In this document: one piece after another, positions 7,547 through 14,177 of the stretch
Layout: every line of letters begins with the position of its first letter
Numbering within the stretch: position 1 is the stretch's first letter
Origin: a virus
Length of the DNA: 37,985 nucleotides
IMG/VR virus record: IMGVR_UViG_3300027834_000279
Coordinates: 1 to 37,985 of that record
Direction: 5' to 3' (one strand)
The notes under the pieces: generated by a model
What the model was told of the DNA's origin: nothing
The model's input: the letters and a program-made list of their open reading frames with translations, nothing else
The model's database searches: none
Translations under genes and position numbers: made by a program

Positions 7547-8226
7547 TCGGATTGGTGGAAAATATACCCCAAAGGATTAGGGAAGAAATATCTATCCTTG
7601 GGCTTTCTCTGGCTGAAGCGTCCAGACGCGCGGGTGAAAACTCACCTCAGCGCTTGAAAGACGTGCTCGCTGGAAGACAGAAATGTTCTGCTGACCTAGT
7701 TGCTCGGCTAGCAAATATTGGCGTGGATATTTCCTACGTTTTGACAGGTGTACGTGCAGGCACATCCGATGCTCAGCCCCTTGGCTTGCCTGTGACTGAG
7801 CCAGGGCCGGATTTAGTGCCGGTGATGATGTACGACATCGAAGCCGCCGCCGGCGCTGGTCGCAGTTTTGAAGGTGAACCAGTGCAAACCACGCTGCACT
7901 TCCCCAGCAGTGAGCTGGCCGATAAGGGGCTGGATCCCGCGCAGGTGGTAGGCATTAAGGTGCGCGGTGATTCGATGGACGGCACCCTGGCCGATGGCGA
8001 CTGGGTGTTGGTAGATCGCAGCAATCGCGACCCGAAACAGGAAGGGGTGTTTCTGCTGCTGGTGAGTGGAGAGCGGCGGATCAAGCGGGTGCAACGGTTA
8101 GCCGGGGGCGCGTTGTACCTGATCAGTGATAACGAGCTTTACCAGCCGGAAATGATCAAGCCGCAGGATATGCATGATGTGGAGATTCTGGGGCGGTGTG
8201 AGATTCGGATTGGGCGGGTTGTTTGA
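7540..8226 (+). CDS. LexA-like S24 phage repressor
   Basis: 228-aa CI-type repressor. The N-terminal ~70 residues form a helix-turn-helix (LAEASRRAGENSPQRLKDVLAG). The C-terminal half is an S24 peptidase domain with the Ser145 motif RGDSMDG and Lys182, 37 residues apart as in LexA. A linker Ala-Gly pair (residues 104-107) is the likely self-cleavage site. It should hold the prophage silent and be cut upon RecA activation. Start GTG at 7540 with GGAGA about nine bases upstream. It is divergent to the early operon and followed on the same strand by the BRCT and Pycsar genes without an obvious terminator. Confidence 0.9.
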   Translation: MSIGLVENIPQRIREEISILGLSLAEASRRAGENSPQRLKDVLAGRQKCSADLVARLANIGVDISYVLTGVRAGTSDAQPLGLPVTEPGPDLVPVMMYDIEAAAGAGRSFEGEPVQTTLHFPSSELADKGLDPAQVVGIKVRGDSMDGTLADGDWVLVDRSNRDPKQEGVFLLLVSGERRIKRVQRLAGGALYLISDNELYQPEMIKPQDMHDVEILGRCEIRIGRVV

Positions 8227-8292
8227 CTGTAAAACCATGAATACATAAAGGCAGCTTTGAGACTGCTAGTAAGGAAAAACTGGGGGCAGGGG

Positions 8293-8769
8293 ATGGAAGA
8301 CGTTTTGAAATTCGATTATGAAGACGCGAAGGGGAACGTTAGCACGCGAGAAGTGAGCCAGTGGAAGGATGATGGCTGGCTGCTCAAAGGTATCTGCTCC
8401 AATGATAACCGCCGCAAAACATTCCGGCGTGACCGTATCAAAGTAGTTCATGCAGGTGGAGATAGCCTTAGGCCAATTTCCATGCCTCAACACCTCGTTG
8501 ATCAAGCGATCACTTCCATACAAAAGCGAACTGACTCTTTAGAAATTCTCTTTACTGGCTTTGCAAAGGCTCGGCGAGCGCAGCTGGAAGAAGCTGCTAA
8601 TGAGTCGGGCATGCGTGTCTGTAAGACGGTTACTGTGGGGTTGTCGTTTGTCTGTGGTGGGCCTACTGCAGGGCCTACTAAGCTGCGGAATGCTCAGGCT
8701 AAAGGTGTTCCGGTATTGGATGAGGCTGACTTTTTAAAGCTGTTGGAAACTGGTGAGCTGCCGGAGTAA
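8293..8769 (+). CDS. WYL-like plus BRCT domain protein
   Basis: 158 aa from ATG 8293; a TTG at 8257 would add 12 residues. Residues ~5-55 (LKFDYEDAKGNVSTREVSQW...RRKTFRRDRIKVV) resemble a WYL-type ligand-sensing fold without the usual helix-turn-helix. Residues ~85-155 (LEILFTGFAKARRAQLEEAANESGMRV...GPTKLRNAQAKGVPVLDEADFLKLL) read as a BRCT domain like that of DNA ligase, a protein- or phosphate-binding module. Its stop lies four bases before the Pycsar effector ATG, whose ribosome site GGAG sits inside this gene's last codons, so the two are probably one transcript. It may be an ordinary repressor-linked phage gene or a regulator/sensor of the defence genes; sequence cannot decide. Confidence 0.75.
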   Translation: MEDVLKFDYEDAKGNVSTREVSQWKDDGWLLKGICSNDNRRKTFRRDRIKVVHAGGDSLRPISMPQHLVDQAITSIQKRTDSLEILFTGFAKARRAQLEEAANESGMRVCKTVTVGLSFVCGGPTAGPTKLRNAQAKGVPVLDEADFLKLLETGELPE

Positions 8770-8773
8770 AGCT

Positions 8774-9292
8774 ATGAGTGAGTTCAAATTTGATAAGCTA
8801 GATATCTTATTAAAATCTCTATCTAGGAACGATGCTTATATAGCGAATGCTAATACTAAGTCCACAGTAGCACTATCCTTTTCTGCAGCTATTATAGCTG
8901 CAACGGGGTTGAATTATTCGAGAGTTGTAGGTTCTATGGGTCATGATTTTTCGGTTAATGTCCTTAATGTTTTAGTGTTTTTGTCTATTTCTTCATTTCT
9001 ACTTGCAAGCGTTTTTTCTATGTTGGTTATTAGGCCTCGTCTCGATTTGAGTAAGATAAAAAATAATTTCTCATTTTTTGATATAGTCAGTAATTACTCT
9101 AACCACAAGGAATATATAGTTGGGCTAAAAGAAGAGAGTGCAGAGCAGTTTTTCGAGCGCCTTGCCGTTCTCAATTTTAATATGTCGGTCATAGTGAACA
9201 AGAAAAACGAATATCAAGTTAAGTCCATCGTGGCAATGTTTGGAGGAACATTTTCCCTCTCTTTAGCATTGCTTGTCGTTATTCTAGGGTAG
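8774..9292 (+). CDS. pycTM: Pycsar-type transmembrane effector
   Basis: 172-aa membrane protein. Hydrophobic segments lie at residues ~31-46, ~62-85 and ~150-171. The N-terminal block LDILLKSLSRNDAYIANANTKSTVALSFSAAIIA has the I..AN.K....L.F pattern of the Pycsar effector/SMODS-associated membrane families. In known Pycsar systems the cyclase product (cCMP or cUMP) activates the partner TM protein, which disrupts the inner membrane and stops phage growth. The cyclase gene follows after 8 bp. The DNA is far more AT-rich than the phage genes around it, indicating recent acquisition. Assignment rests on the motif pattern plus the cyclase neighbour. Confidence 0.82.
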   Translation: MSEFKFDKLDILLKSLSRNDAYIANANTKSTVALSFSAAIIAATGLNYSRVVGSMGHDFSVNVLNVLVFLSISSFLLASVFSMLVIRPRLDLSKIKNNFSFFDIVSNYSNHKEYIVGLKEESAEQFFERLAVLNFNMSVIVNKKNEYQVKSIVAMFGGTFSLSLALLVVILG

Positions 9293-9300
9293 GGGGAAGT

Positions 9301-10647
9301 ATGAATTTTGATCAACTAGTTAAAGAGTACTTTCCAGATAAGCTGTTAAATAAAAGCTATGGAATGGTTAATGAGTCAGCGATTTTTGCTAATGATGGTT
9401 ATGGTCTCGAGTCTAGAAGCTTTCTAGAGCCAATTAAAAATGAAGAACATCAAGTTCAAAAATCAATCAGGCCTTGGTTTGGAAAGGATGGTATTAAAGA
9501 ACATGGTATAGGATATCACCCTGATTATGAGCACCTTAGTCAAACTGGTGAGATGGAGAATGGCTATATTTGTACTCTCTTTTTAGATATAGCAAAAAGT
9601 TCAAGATTGAATTTAATTTATGATTTGCAAAAAGCATCATTGATTAAAAATAGAATTCTTCAAGTTTCAATAGAGGTTATTAGAGCATTCAATGGTTATC
9701 CTCATCGCATGATGGGAGACGCCATAATGGCTTTTTTTGGAGACAAAAGTATTACTGAAGAACAAGCGGCGATTGATGCTGTTAATTGTGCTGCAGTGCT
9801 AAGGAATATTATTGTCGACCATGTTGTAAAAAGAATTGATGAAGAGTTTGGTGAGCAAAGAACAAAATTAGGTATACGTATTGGTGTGGACTATGGCGCT
9901 AGAGATGAAGTGATCTGGGGAGCTTTTGGCTATACAAGTGCATTTGAAATAACTGCACATGGTCTAAGTGTGGATTTATGCTCAAAGCTACAAGGTATGG
10001 CAGGTAAAAATAATATTATGTTAGGTGAGGGCATTTACTCCCTTATAGATTTTCCAGAGTCTTTTCTTAAAGTTAAAGAAGATAGTAGTGGTGAAGTTAA
10101 GTATGTTACACCTAATCTCACTAAGGCGGATGGTGAGAGTAAGATAAATTACGGTTGTCGTTTGGTTCGCTTAGATGAATACTACAAGTTGATGCCTTTT
10201 AAGCCTGAAAATAAAGGTTTAACGAATAATGGTTTTTATGATGATTTTGTATATTTGTGTGAATATTTTGATGAGGTGGAGGATAAGTGGATAAAGTATG
10301 ATTCTATTTCTAAGCCATTAGGCAAGGAGATAGCATTACGTTTTTCATTGTTTGTACCTAATTATTATTTTGAAAATTATGTAATTGGTTTTAAGTATAA
10401 ATATACTAAGATTAACCATGGAAAGGAGTCAAAAGAGTATAAAGGTAATGGGAGATTTGATAAAAGCGAAGGTCGCCTTGGTATGGGGAGTGAAACCCAT
10501 TACATGAATGGTATACCCTGCAAAATGGCGAGAGTAGTCGATAGTACTCGTTATAGAGGTATACATCAGATGAACATTGAAGGTTTGTTTTTGGGTATGA
10601 ATAACTCCAGTGTATTTAAAGATGTTGTAGGGGTAATGATTTACTAG
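9301..10647 (+). CDS. pycC: Pycsar nucleotide cyclase with AGS-C-like sensor
   Basis: 448-aa class III cyclase. The catalytic domain (~86-245) has the two metal-binding aspartates: Asp96 in LFLDIAKSS and Asp140 in MMGDAIMAFF. At the usual VNLAARL position it reads VDLCSKL (residues 224-230), so the Asn and Arg that help adenylate cyclases are Asp and Lys. The C-terminal ~140 residues (YDSISKPLGKEIALRFSLFVPNYY...) look like the AGS-C sensor domain of phage-sensing cyclases and CD-NTases. The N-terminal ~85 residues are unassigned. A membrane effector 8 bp upstream supports Pycsar, where phage infection triggers cCMP or cUMP synthesis. Which nucleotide is made is not determinable. Strongly AT-rich; ribosome site AGGGGG. 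Confidence 0.87.
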   Translation: MNFDQLVKEYFPDKLLNKSYGMVNESAIFANDGYGLESRSFLEPIKNEEHQVQKSIRPWFGKDGIKEHGIGYHPDYEHLSQTGEMENGYICTLFLDIAKSSRLNLIYDLQKASLIKNRILQVSIEVIRAFNGYPHRMMGDAIMAFFGDKSITEEQAAIDAVNCAAVLRNIIVDHVVKRIDEEFGEQRTKLGIRIGVDYGARDEVIWGAFGYTSAFEITAHGLSVDLCSKLQGMAGKNNIMLGEGIYSLIDFPESFLKVKEDSSGEVKYVTPNLTKADGESKINYGCRLVRLDEYYKLMPFKPENKGLTNNGFYDDFVYLCEYFDEVEDKWIKYDSISKPLGKEIALRFSLFVPNYYFENYVIGFKYKYTKINHGKESKEYKGNGRFDKSEGRLGMGSETHYMNGIPCKMARVVDSTRYRGIHQMNIEGLFLGMNNSSVFKDVVGVMIY

Positions 10648-10705
10648 AAATAATACTTATAAATTCACTTATTATACTTCTTGGATTTAGGCATGCTTCT
10701 GGCCG

Positions 10706-10787
10706 CCCTCTCATCTGTATAAGCCACTATCAATTCATCCCAATTGGTCGTAAGCGCGGGCTTCGGTTCGCGTAGAGAAGGTGCCAG
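10706..10787 (-). pseudogene. Decayed umuC 3'-end fragment
   Basis: About 80 bp with roughly 85% identity to the 3' end of the intact umuC-like gene at 11291-11371. On the minus strand it reads WHLLYANRSPR, then after a one-base deletion TNWDELIVAYTDE, matching the UmuC tail WHLRCANRSAR...TNWDELMVAYTDE. No upstream umuC sequence remains. It sits right after the Pycsar cyclase and marks the edge of a recombination event. Confidence 0.85.
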
Positions 10788-10895
10788 TTTGTAGCATGAG
10801 ATTGCTGCTTGGCTGAAGGCTTGATGCTAGACTAATTTTGAACTATTTAAATATGACTAATCAAAATTTCGTTAACTCACCAGGGGACGCGGTTT

Positions 10896-11174
10896 ATGCC
10901 TATTCGTTTCATTGCAACATTGCTGATCACTATGGTTTCTTTGCAAGCGCAATCAGATACCTTCACGCCATCACATTATTGCACTAAGCCGTTCAAGCCA
11001 ATCCAGTTTTCTTCAGATATGGAAGTTCAGATATTCCTTAATCAGGTTGATGCGTACGAGCGGTGTATTAATAATTTCATCCAAGAACAAGAGGAGGCTA
11101 TTCGTCGTCACCGCGAAGCTACGCAAAATGCTATTAATGAATGGAATAGGTTTGTTAGCCTCGAACTTAATTAA
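10896..11174 (+). CDS. Small exported protein, unknown function
   Basis: 92 aa with a signal peptide (basic start, hydrophobic core FIATLLITMVSL, likely cleavage after QAQS). The mature part has two cysteines (Cys29 in HYCTKPFKP and Cys57 in ERCINNF) that could form a disulfide, then a charged helix (QEQEEAIRRHREATQNAINEWNRFV). I recall similar small periplasmic proteins in gammaproteobacteria but know no function. ATG at 10896 with AGGGGA eight bases upstream. It is flanked by two umuC 3' ends, so it lies inside a recombined segment, and is a candidate lysogenic-conversion gene. Confidence 0.75.
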   Translation: MPIRFIATLLITMVSLQAQSDTFTPSHYCTKPFKPIQFSSDMEVQIFLNQVDAYERCINNFIQEQEEAIRRHREATQNAINEWNRFVSLELN

Positions 11175-11277
11175 AAAATAAATGTTTATTCCTGCAAGAA
11201 GCTCCCAGGTCGATCATTAAGGATATCTACCAAAAATGATCTGCCCATTTGGGGCTTGCGAACTCGATAAGTTGAGC

Positions 11278-12573
11278 TCATTGAATTGCCCCCTCATCCG
11301 TATACGCCACCATCAACTCATCCCAATTCGTCGTGTAGCGCGCGCTTCGGTTCGCGCAGCGTAGGTGCCAGGGGGCGTTCTTTTCCGGAAGGCCCAGGCG
11401 TACCGTTCCTTTTCCCATCTTCTCGTTCAGCGCGTCCATGGTGGCCATTAGCTTTTGGCTGCGCTGGCGTTCCTCTTCCGTTTGCGGTGTGTCCATCAAG
11501 CTGAGCTGTTGGCGGTTCTCGTCGGTGAGGTCGATCAGCATCACGCCCGCTTTCTTGTAGCCGTACTTTGGCCGGTAGATCTTGCGCAGTGCTTCCTGGG
11601 CGGCGTGGAGTATGTCGCGGGTGTCCTGGCTGGGGCGTTCCATTTCCACCGCCAGACTGGGGGAGTATTGGGGCAGGTCGGGCCTAAAACGATCGGTTTT
11701 GAGAAACACTAGCACGGCGCGAGCGAGGCTCTTTTGCTCGCGTAGCTTTTCGGCGCCGCGTTGGGCGTGTTGGCGAATCGCGCCTTGTAGATCGTAAAGC
11801 TGTGAAGTGGGCCGGCCAAAGGATCGACTGGTCATGATGCGCTGGCGTGGCTCGTTGAAGTCGTTCATCTCCAGGCAACTAATGCCGCGTAGCTCCAGCA
11901 CCGTGCGCTCCATATTCACCGAGAACTTACGCCGCAGGCGCTTGGCATCCGCTTCGCGGAGATCCCAGGCGGTGTTGATGCCCAGGATCTGCAGGCGCTC
12001 GTTTAGCCGGCGGCCGACGCCCCATACATCGCTGACCTTGATTTGCTGCAGCAGGTGCCTGGCTTCGTCGCTTTCCGCGTGAAGAATGCACACGCCGGGG
12101 GAGCCGGGGTGCTTCTTGGCGATGCGGTTGGCCAACTTGGCGAGGGTGTGGGTAGCGGCAACGCCAACACACACGGGGATGCCGGTGTAGCGGCGGATCT
12201 TCGTGTGCAGGGATTTGGCGTGTTCCAGCAGTGCTTCCGGCTCGAAGCCATCCATGCGCACGAACATCTCATCAATGGAGTAGGGCTCTACCCCGGCCGT
12301 CTCCTGTTCCAGGATGCCTTGCACCCGGTGGGACATATCGCCGTAAAGCTCGTAGTTGGAAGAGTGCAACACGATCTCGCCGCGATCGACCAGGTGGCGC
12401 ACCTGGTGGGCGGGGGTGCCCATCTCGATACCCAGCGCTTTCAACTCTTCCGAACGGGCGATAATACAGCCGTCGTTGTTGGACATAATGCCTACCGGGC
12501 GGCCGATCAGCTTGCCGTTGAACACTCGTTCGCAACTGACGTAGAAGTTGTTGCAGTCCACCAGCCCAATCAT
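11278..12573 (-). CDS. umuC: UmuC-like Y-family DNA polymerase
   Basis: 431-aa translesion polymerase catalytic subunit. It has the Y-family active-site motifs DCNNFYVSCERVF (metal-binding Asp6) and YSIDEMF (Asp/Glu pair near residues 99-101), a helix-hairpin-helix region (VSDVWGVGRRLNERL) and the UmuC C-terminal tail. Length is normal for UmuC. Ribosome site GGAGG. A LexA box 27 bp upstream shows SOS control, shared with the divergent UmuD'-like gene. With the latter it should form a Pol V-like polymerase that copies damaged DNA. Part of its 3' end is repeated in decayed form at 10706-10787. Confidence 0.93.
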   Translation of the reverse strand: MIGLVDCNNFYVSCERVFNGKLIGRPVGIMSNNDGCIIARSEELKALGIEMGTPAHQVRHLVDRGEIVLHSSNYELYGDMSHRVQGILEQETAGVEPYSIDEMFVRMDGFEPEALLEHAKSLHTKIRRYTGIPVCVGVAATHTLAKLANRIAKKHPGSPGVCILHAESDEARHLLQQIKVSDVWGVGRRLNERLQILGINTAWDLREADAKRLRRKFSVNMERTVLELRGISCLEMNDFNEPRQRIMTSRSFGRPTSQLYDLQGAIRQHAQRGAEKLREQKSLARAVLVFLKTDRFRPDLPQYSPSLAVEMERPSQDTRDILHAAQEALRKIYRPKYGYKKAGVMLIDLTDENRQQLSLMDTPQTEEERQRSQKLMATMDALNEKMGKGTVRLGLPEKNAPWHLRCANRSARYTTNWDELMVAYTDEGAIQ

Positions 12574-12599
12574 GTTGCCTCCATAACCCTTGTTAAATG

Positions 12600-12615
12600 C
12601 TGTTTGTTTATACAG
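12600..12615. promoter_or_regulatory. LexA (SOS) box between umuC and umuD'-like gene
   Basis: CTGT-N8-ACAG, with minus-strand context TACTGTATAAACAAACAGCA, close to the enterobacterial LexA consensus. It sits in the divergent gap, 27 bp from umuC and 75 bp from the UmuD'-like start, and should control both on DNA damage. Confidence 0.85.
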
Positions 12616-12689
12616 TATTAGCAGCAGGGAAAGCGACAGGCAAACGCTAATGTACGTCGCTTAATGTGGAGCAAGCACAGGGCAACAGC

Positions 12690-13040
12690 ATGCGAGTAAA
12701 TTACTTGGGGCCAGCAGTGGTGGGCGTGGAGCACCCGGCAGTGGCCGAAATGGATAGCCGAAAATTTCCCCCCAGCTGCTTTCTGGTGGAGATAAGCGAG
12801 GACGCACGGCCAGGCGGGCCGTGGATGGAGGGCGATGTGCTGGTGGTGGATGAGGCGCGATCGTTCGGCCACGGGGATCTGGTGGTGGCTGAGGTGGAAG
12901 GGGAGTACCGATTGTTTAAATCCCACCGTGTGGGTAGCCGTTGCCGGTTGTTGCCCACCGCTGGTGGGCAGGGCTGCTTTGTGACCGTGCAGCAGTTCAA
13001 GGGGGTGGTGGTGAGGCAGGCTAGGTGTTGGGCGGTGTAG
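12690..13040 (+). CDS. UmuD'-like protein without catalytic dyad
   Basis: 116 aa. It aligns over its length with the UmuD' core: WMEGDVLVVDEARSFGHGDLVVAEVEGEYRLFK versus the UmuD GDLLIVD...SHGDIVIAAVDGEF block. UmuD needs a Ser and a Lys 37 residues apart to remove its arm. Here those positions are Ala39 and Phe76, and the N-terminal arm with its cleavage site is absent. The protein therefore looks like a ready-made UmuD' for the divergent UmuC. The start is the ATG at 12690 with AGGG seven bases upstream; a GTG at 12666 lacks a ribosome site. The 3' half also exists as a decayed copy at 14030-14177. Confidence 0.8.
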   Translation: MRVNYLGPAVVGVEHPAVAEMDSRKFPPSCFLVEISEDARPGGPWMEGDVLVVDEARSFGHGDLVVAEVEGEYRLFKSHRVGSRCRLLPTAGGQGCFVTVQQFKGVVVRQARCWAV

Positions 13041-13163
13041 GTGAGCCCTTACATTGCGTAACGAGAAATAACTAGTTTGCAACTTAGCCAAACTTTGCCA
13101 TAGTGAAAGTGTCGCCTAAGAGCACGCGTGGCGGTAACGCTTCGCCAGAAGATTGCGGCAATC

Positions 13164-13198
13164 AAAACCCCCGACCATGTGGGGTGGTCGGGGGTTTT
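13164..13198. terminator. Strong bidirectional terminator
   Basis: Perfect inverted repeat AAAACCCCCGACCA / TGGTCGGGGGTTTT around a 7-base loop, with A and T tracts on the outer sides, so it can work on both strands. It ends the UmuD'-like transcript and the leftward 56-aa gene. Confidence 0.9.
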
Positions 13199-13214
13199 GT
13201 TTTGAAGCTAACAA

Positions 13215-13385
13215 TTAGGACAGGTGAAAAACGGACTTCTGAGCGCGTTTCTGTGCTTCCTCAGCGCTCAGGTTGACTTCGACATTGCCTTGCCGTTTTG
13301 CGGCAAGATAGCGCTTACGTGCGGCCTCAATGGTTGCCGCCTTGCGCTGCTGCTGTGTGATGTGATCATTCGCGTATAAATGCAT
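13215..13385 (-). CDS. Small basic protein, unknown (56 aa)
   Basis: An open frame of 56 aa: MHLYANDHITQQQRKAATIE, then a basic helical stretch rich in Ala, Arg and Lys, ending KSVFHLS. It has a good AGAGGA ribosome site seven to eight bases before the ATG and ends just before the strong terminator. These signals support a real gene. No family recognised. It lies between the UmuD'-like gene and the first decayed gene D tail, so it is one of the cargo items of this recombination-prone locus. Confidence 0.6.
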   Translation of the reverse strand: MHLYANDHITQQQRKAATIEAARKRYLAAKRQGNVEVNLSAEEAQKRAQKSVFHLS

Positions 13386-13489
13386 AGCATTTTCCTCTAA
13401 TAATGCCCATGCCGCCTCCTACAAACGAAACGAATATCTTGGCATGGAAATGCGCTGCTTTCCTTCCACCTGGCAACGCTAAGGTGAGT

Positions 13490-13549
13490 TCACAGTGTCT
13501 CTATATACCCCCGTTCAATGTAATTGTGGGTCACTTCGCCAAGGATCCT
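13490..13549 (-). pseudogene. Decayed gene D 3' end (short copy)
   Basis: The minus strand encodes ILGEVTHNYIERGYIETL then stop. It matches the C-terminal EVTHSLNERGFGTQV region of the intact D protein and, more closely, the other decayed copy (EVTHNFTERGY). Only about 20 codons remain. The left-hand edge keeps the original stop codon. Confidence 0.75.
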
Positions 13550-13559
13550 AGTTATAAAG

Positions 13560-13579
13560 TTGTAAGAGATCTCTTACAA
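13560..13579. repeat. Perfect 20-bp palindrome
   Basis: TTGTAAGAGATCTCTTACAA is its own reverse complement. Related sites TGT-N12-ACA occur at 14173-14190 and 13036-13053, each at or just after a umuD' 3' end. All three belong to the same repeated module. Confidence 0.8.
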
Positions 13580-13690
13580 ATCTTGTCGGCGATGTCTTAC
13601 ATCAATGGGGCTATTTATCTGTCAAGCTGACTATGACGCTTGGATGCGCGAGCTGGAAGGAATCAGCTTTTCTGTAAGGAGACGGATGCC

Positions 13691-13722
13691 AAAAGCCCTC
13701 GGCCAACGGATGGCCGGGGGTT
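13691..13722. terminator. Degenerate terminator-like hairpin
   Basis: Stem CCCTCGGCCA / TGGCCGGGGG with a 5-base loop and a weak flanking tract. By position it corresponds to the intact terminator at 13164-13198 in a decayed copy of the umuD'-downstream module. Confidence 0.5.
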
Positions 13723-13784
13723 GTCTGGTGTTGCTTGTTAAGGGCCAATCCCGATAATTCCCACCGACACCTCTGCGTTAATAC

Positions 13785-14025
13785 TCACCGCCTCTCCATC
13801 CTAATACTGCAGGTATACCCCCGCTCCGTGAAATTGTGGGTGACTTCGTCAATGATCCAGGGCGTGGCGTTGATCTCTGGCTTGTAGCCTTGGGCTGTGA
13901 CCGGGGTTTCGGGGGAGATGTCTGCCCTCCCCAGCGTTAGCTCAAACTCTGCCAGGCTGCGCTGGATGCGTTGCCATTCACTGCGTGCGGCGGCCAGGGC
14001 GTCGTCTTCCGTGGCGTAGGTGGGG
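13785..14025 (-). pseudogene. Decayed gene D 3' end (long copy)
   Basis: About 80 C-terminal codons of a D-like tail protein. The minus strand ends with GYKPEINATPWIIDEVTHNF-TERGYTCSIRMERR-stop against GYKPQIDATAWLVAEVTHSL-NERG in intact D. The upstream part (14025 down to ~13930) is nearly identical in DNA to 15425-15515. At 14025 the similarity stops abruptly and the sequence becomes umuD'-like. Confidence 0.85.
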
Positions 14026-14029
14026 GGCA

Positions 14030-14177
14030 GAGGTAGAAGGGGAGTTCCGATTGTTTAAATCCCACCGCGTGGGCAGCTGTTGCCGTTTATTGCCAACGAA
14101 TGGTGGCCAGGGCTGTTGTGACCGTGCAGCAGTTCAAGGGCGTGGTGGTGAGGCAGGCGCGGTGCTGGGCGGTGTAA
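14030..14177 (+). pseudogene. Decayed umuD'-like 3' end
   Basis: Nearly identical to the 3' half of the UmuD'-like gene, beginning at EVEGEFRLFKSHRVGSCCRLLPTNGGQG. A two-base deletion relative to 12977-12981 then shifts the frame, so the conserved end (QQFKGVVVRQARCWAV) is out of frame. It is fused directly to a gene D tail on its left. Confidence 0.85.

Noticed and set aside
7540-10647. Possibility that the cyclase is an ordinary host adenylate cyclase or GGDEF protein
   Set aside because: No GGDEF motif; the class III aspartates, the AGS-C-like C-terminus and the adjacent membrane effector fit Pycsar better.
9301-10647. CBASS (CD-NTase) instead of Pycsar
   Set aside because: The AGS-C-like domain also occurs in CBASS, but there is no nucleotidyltransferase GS motif; the catalytic part is a class III cyclase.
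13403-13630. 75-aa plus-strand frame
   Set aside because: It spans the junction of a decayed gene D tail and a umuD' spacer, so it is chimeric.
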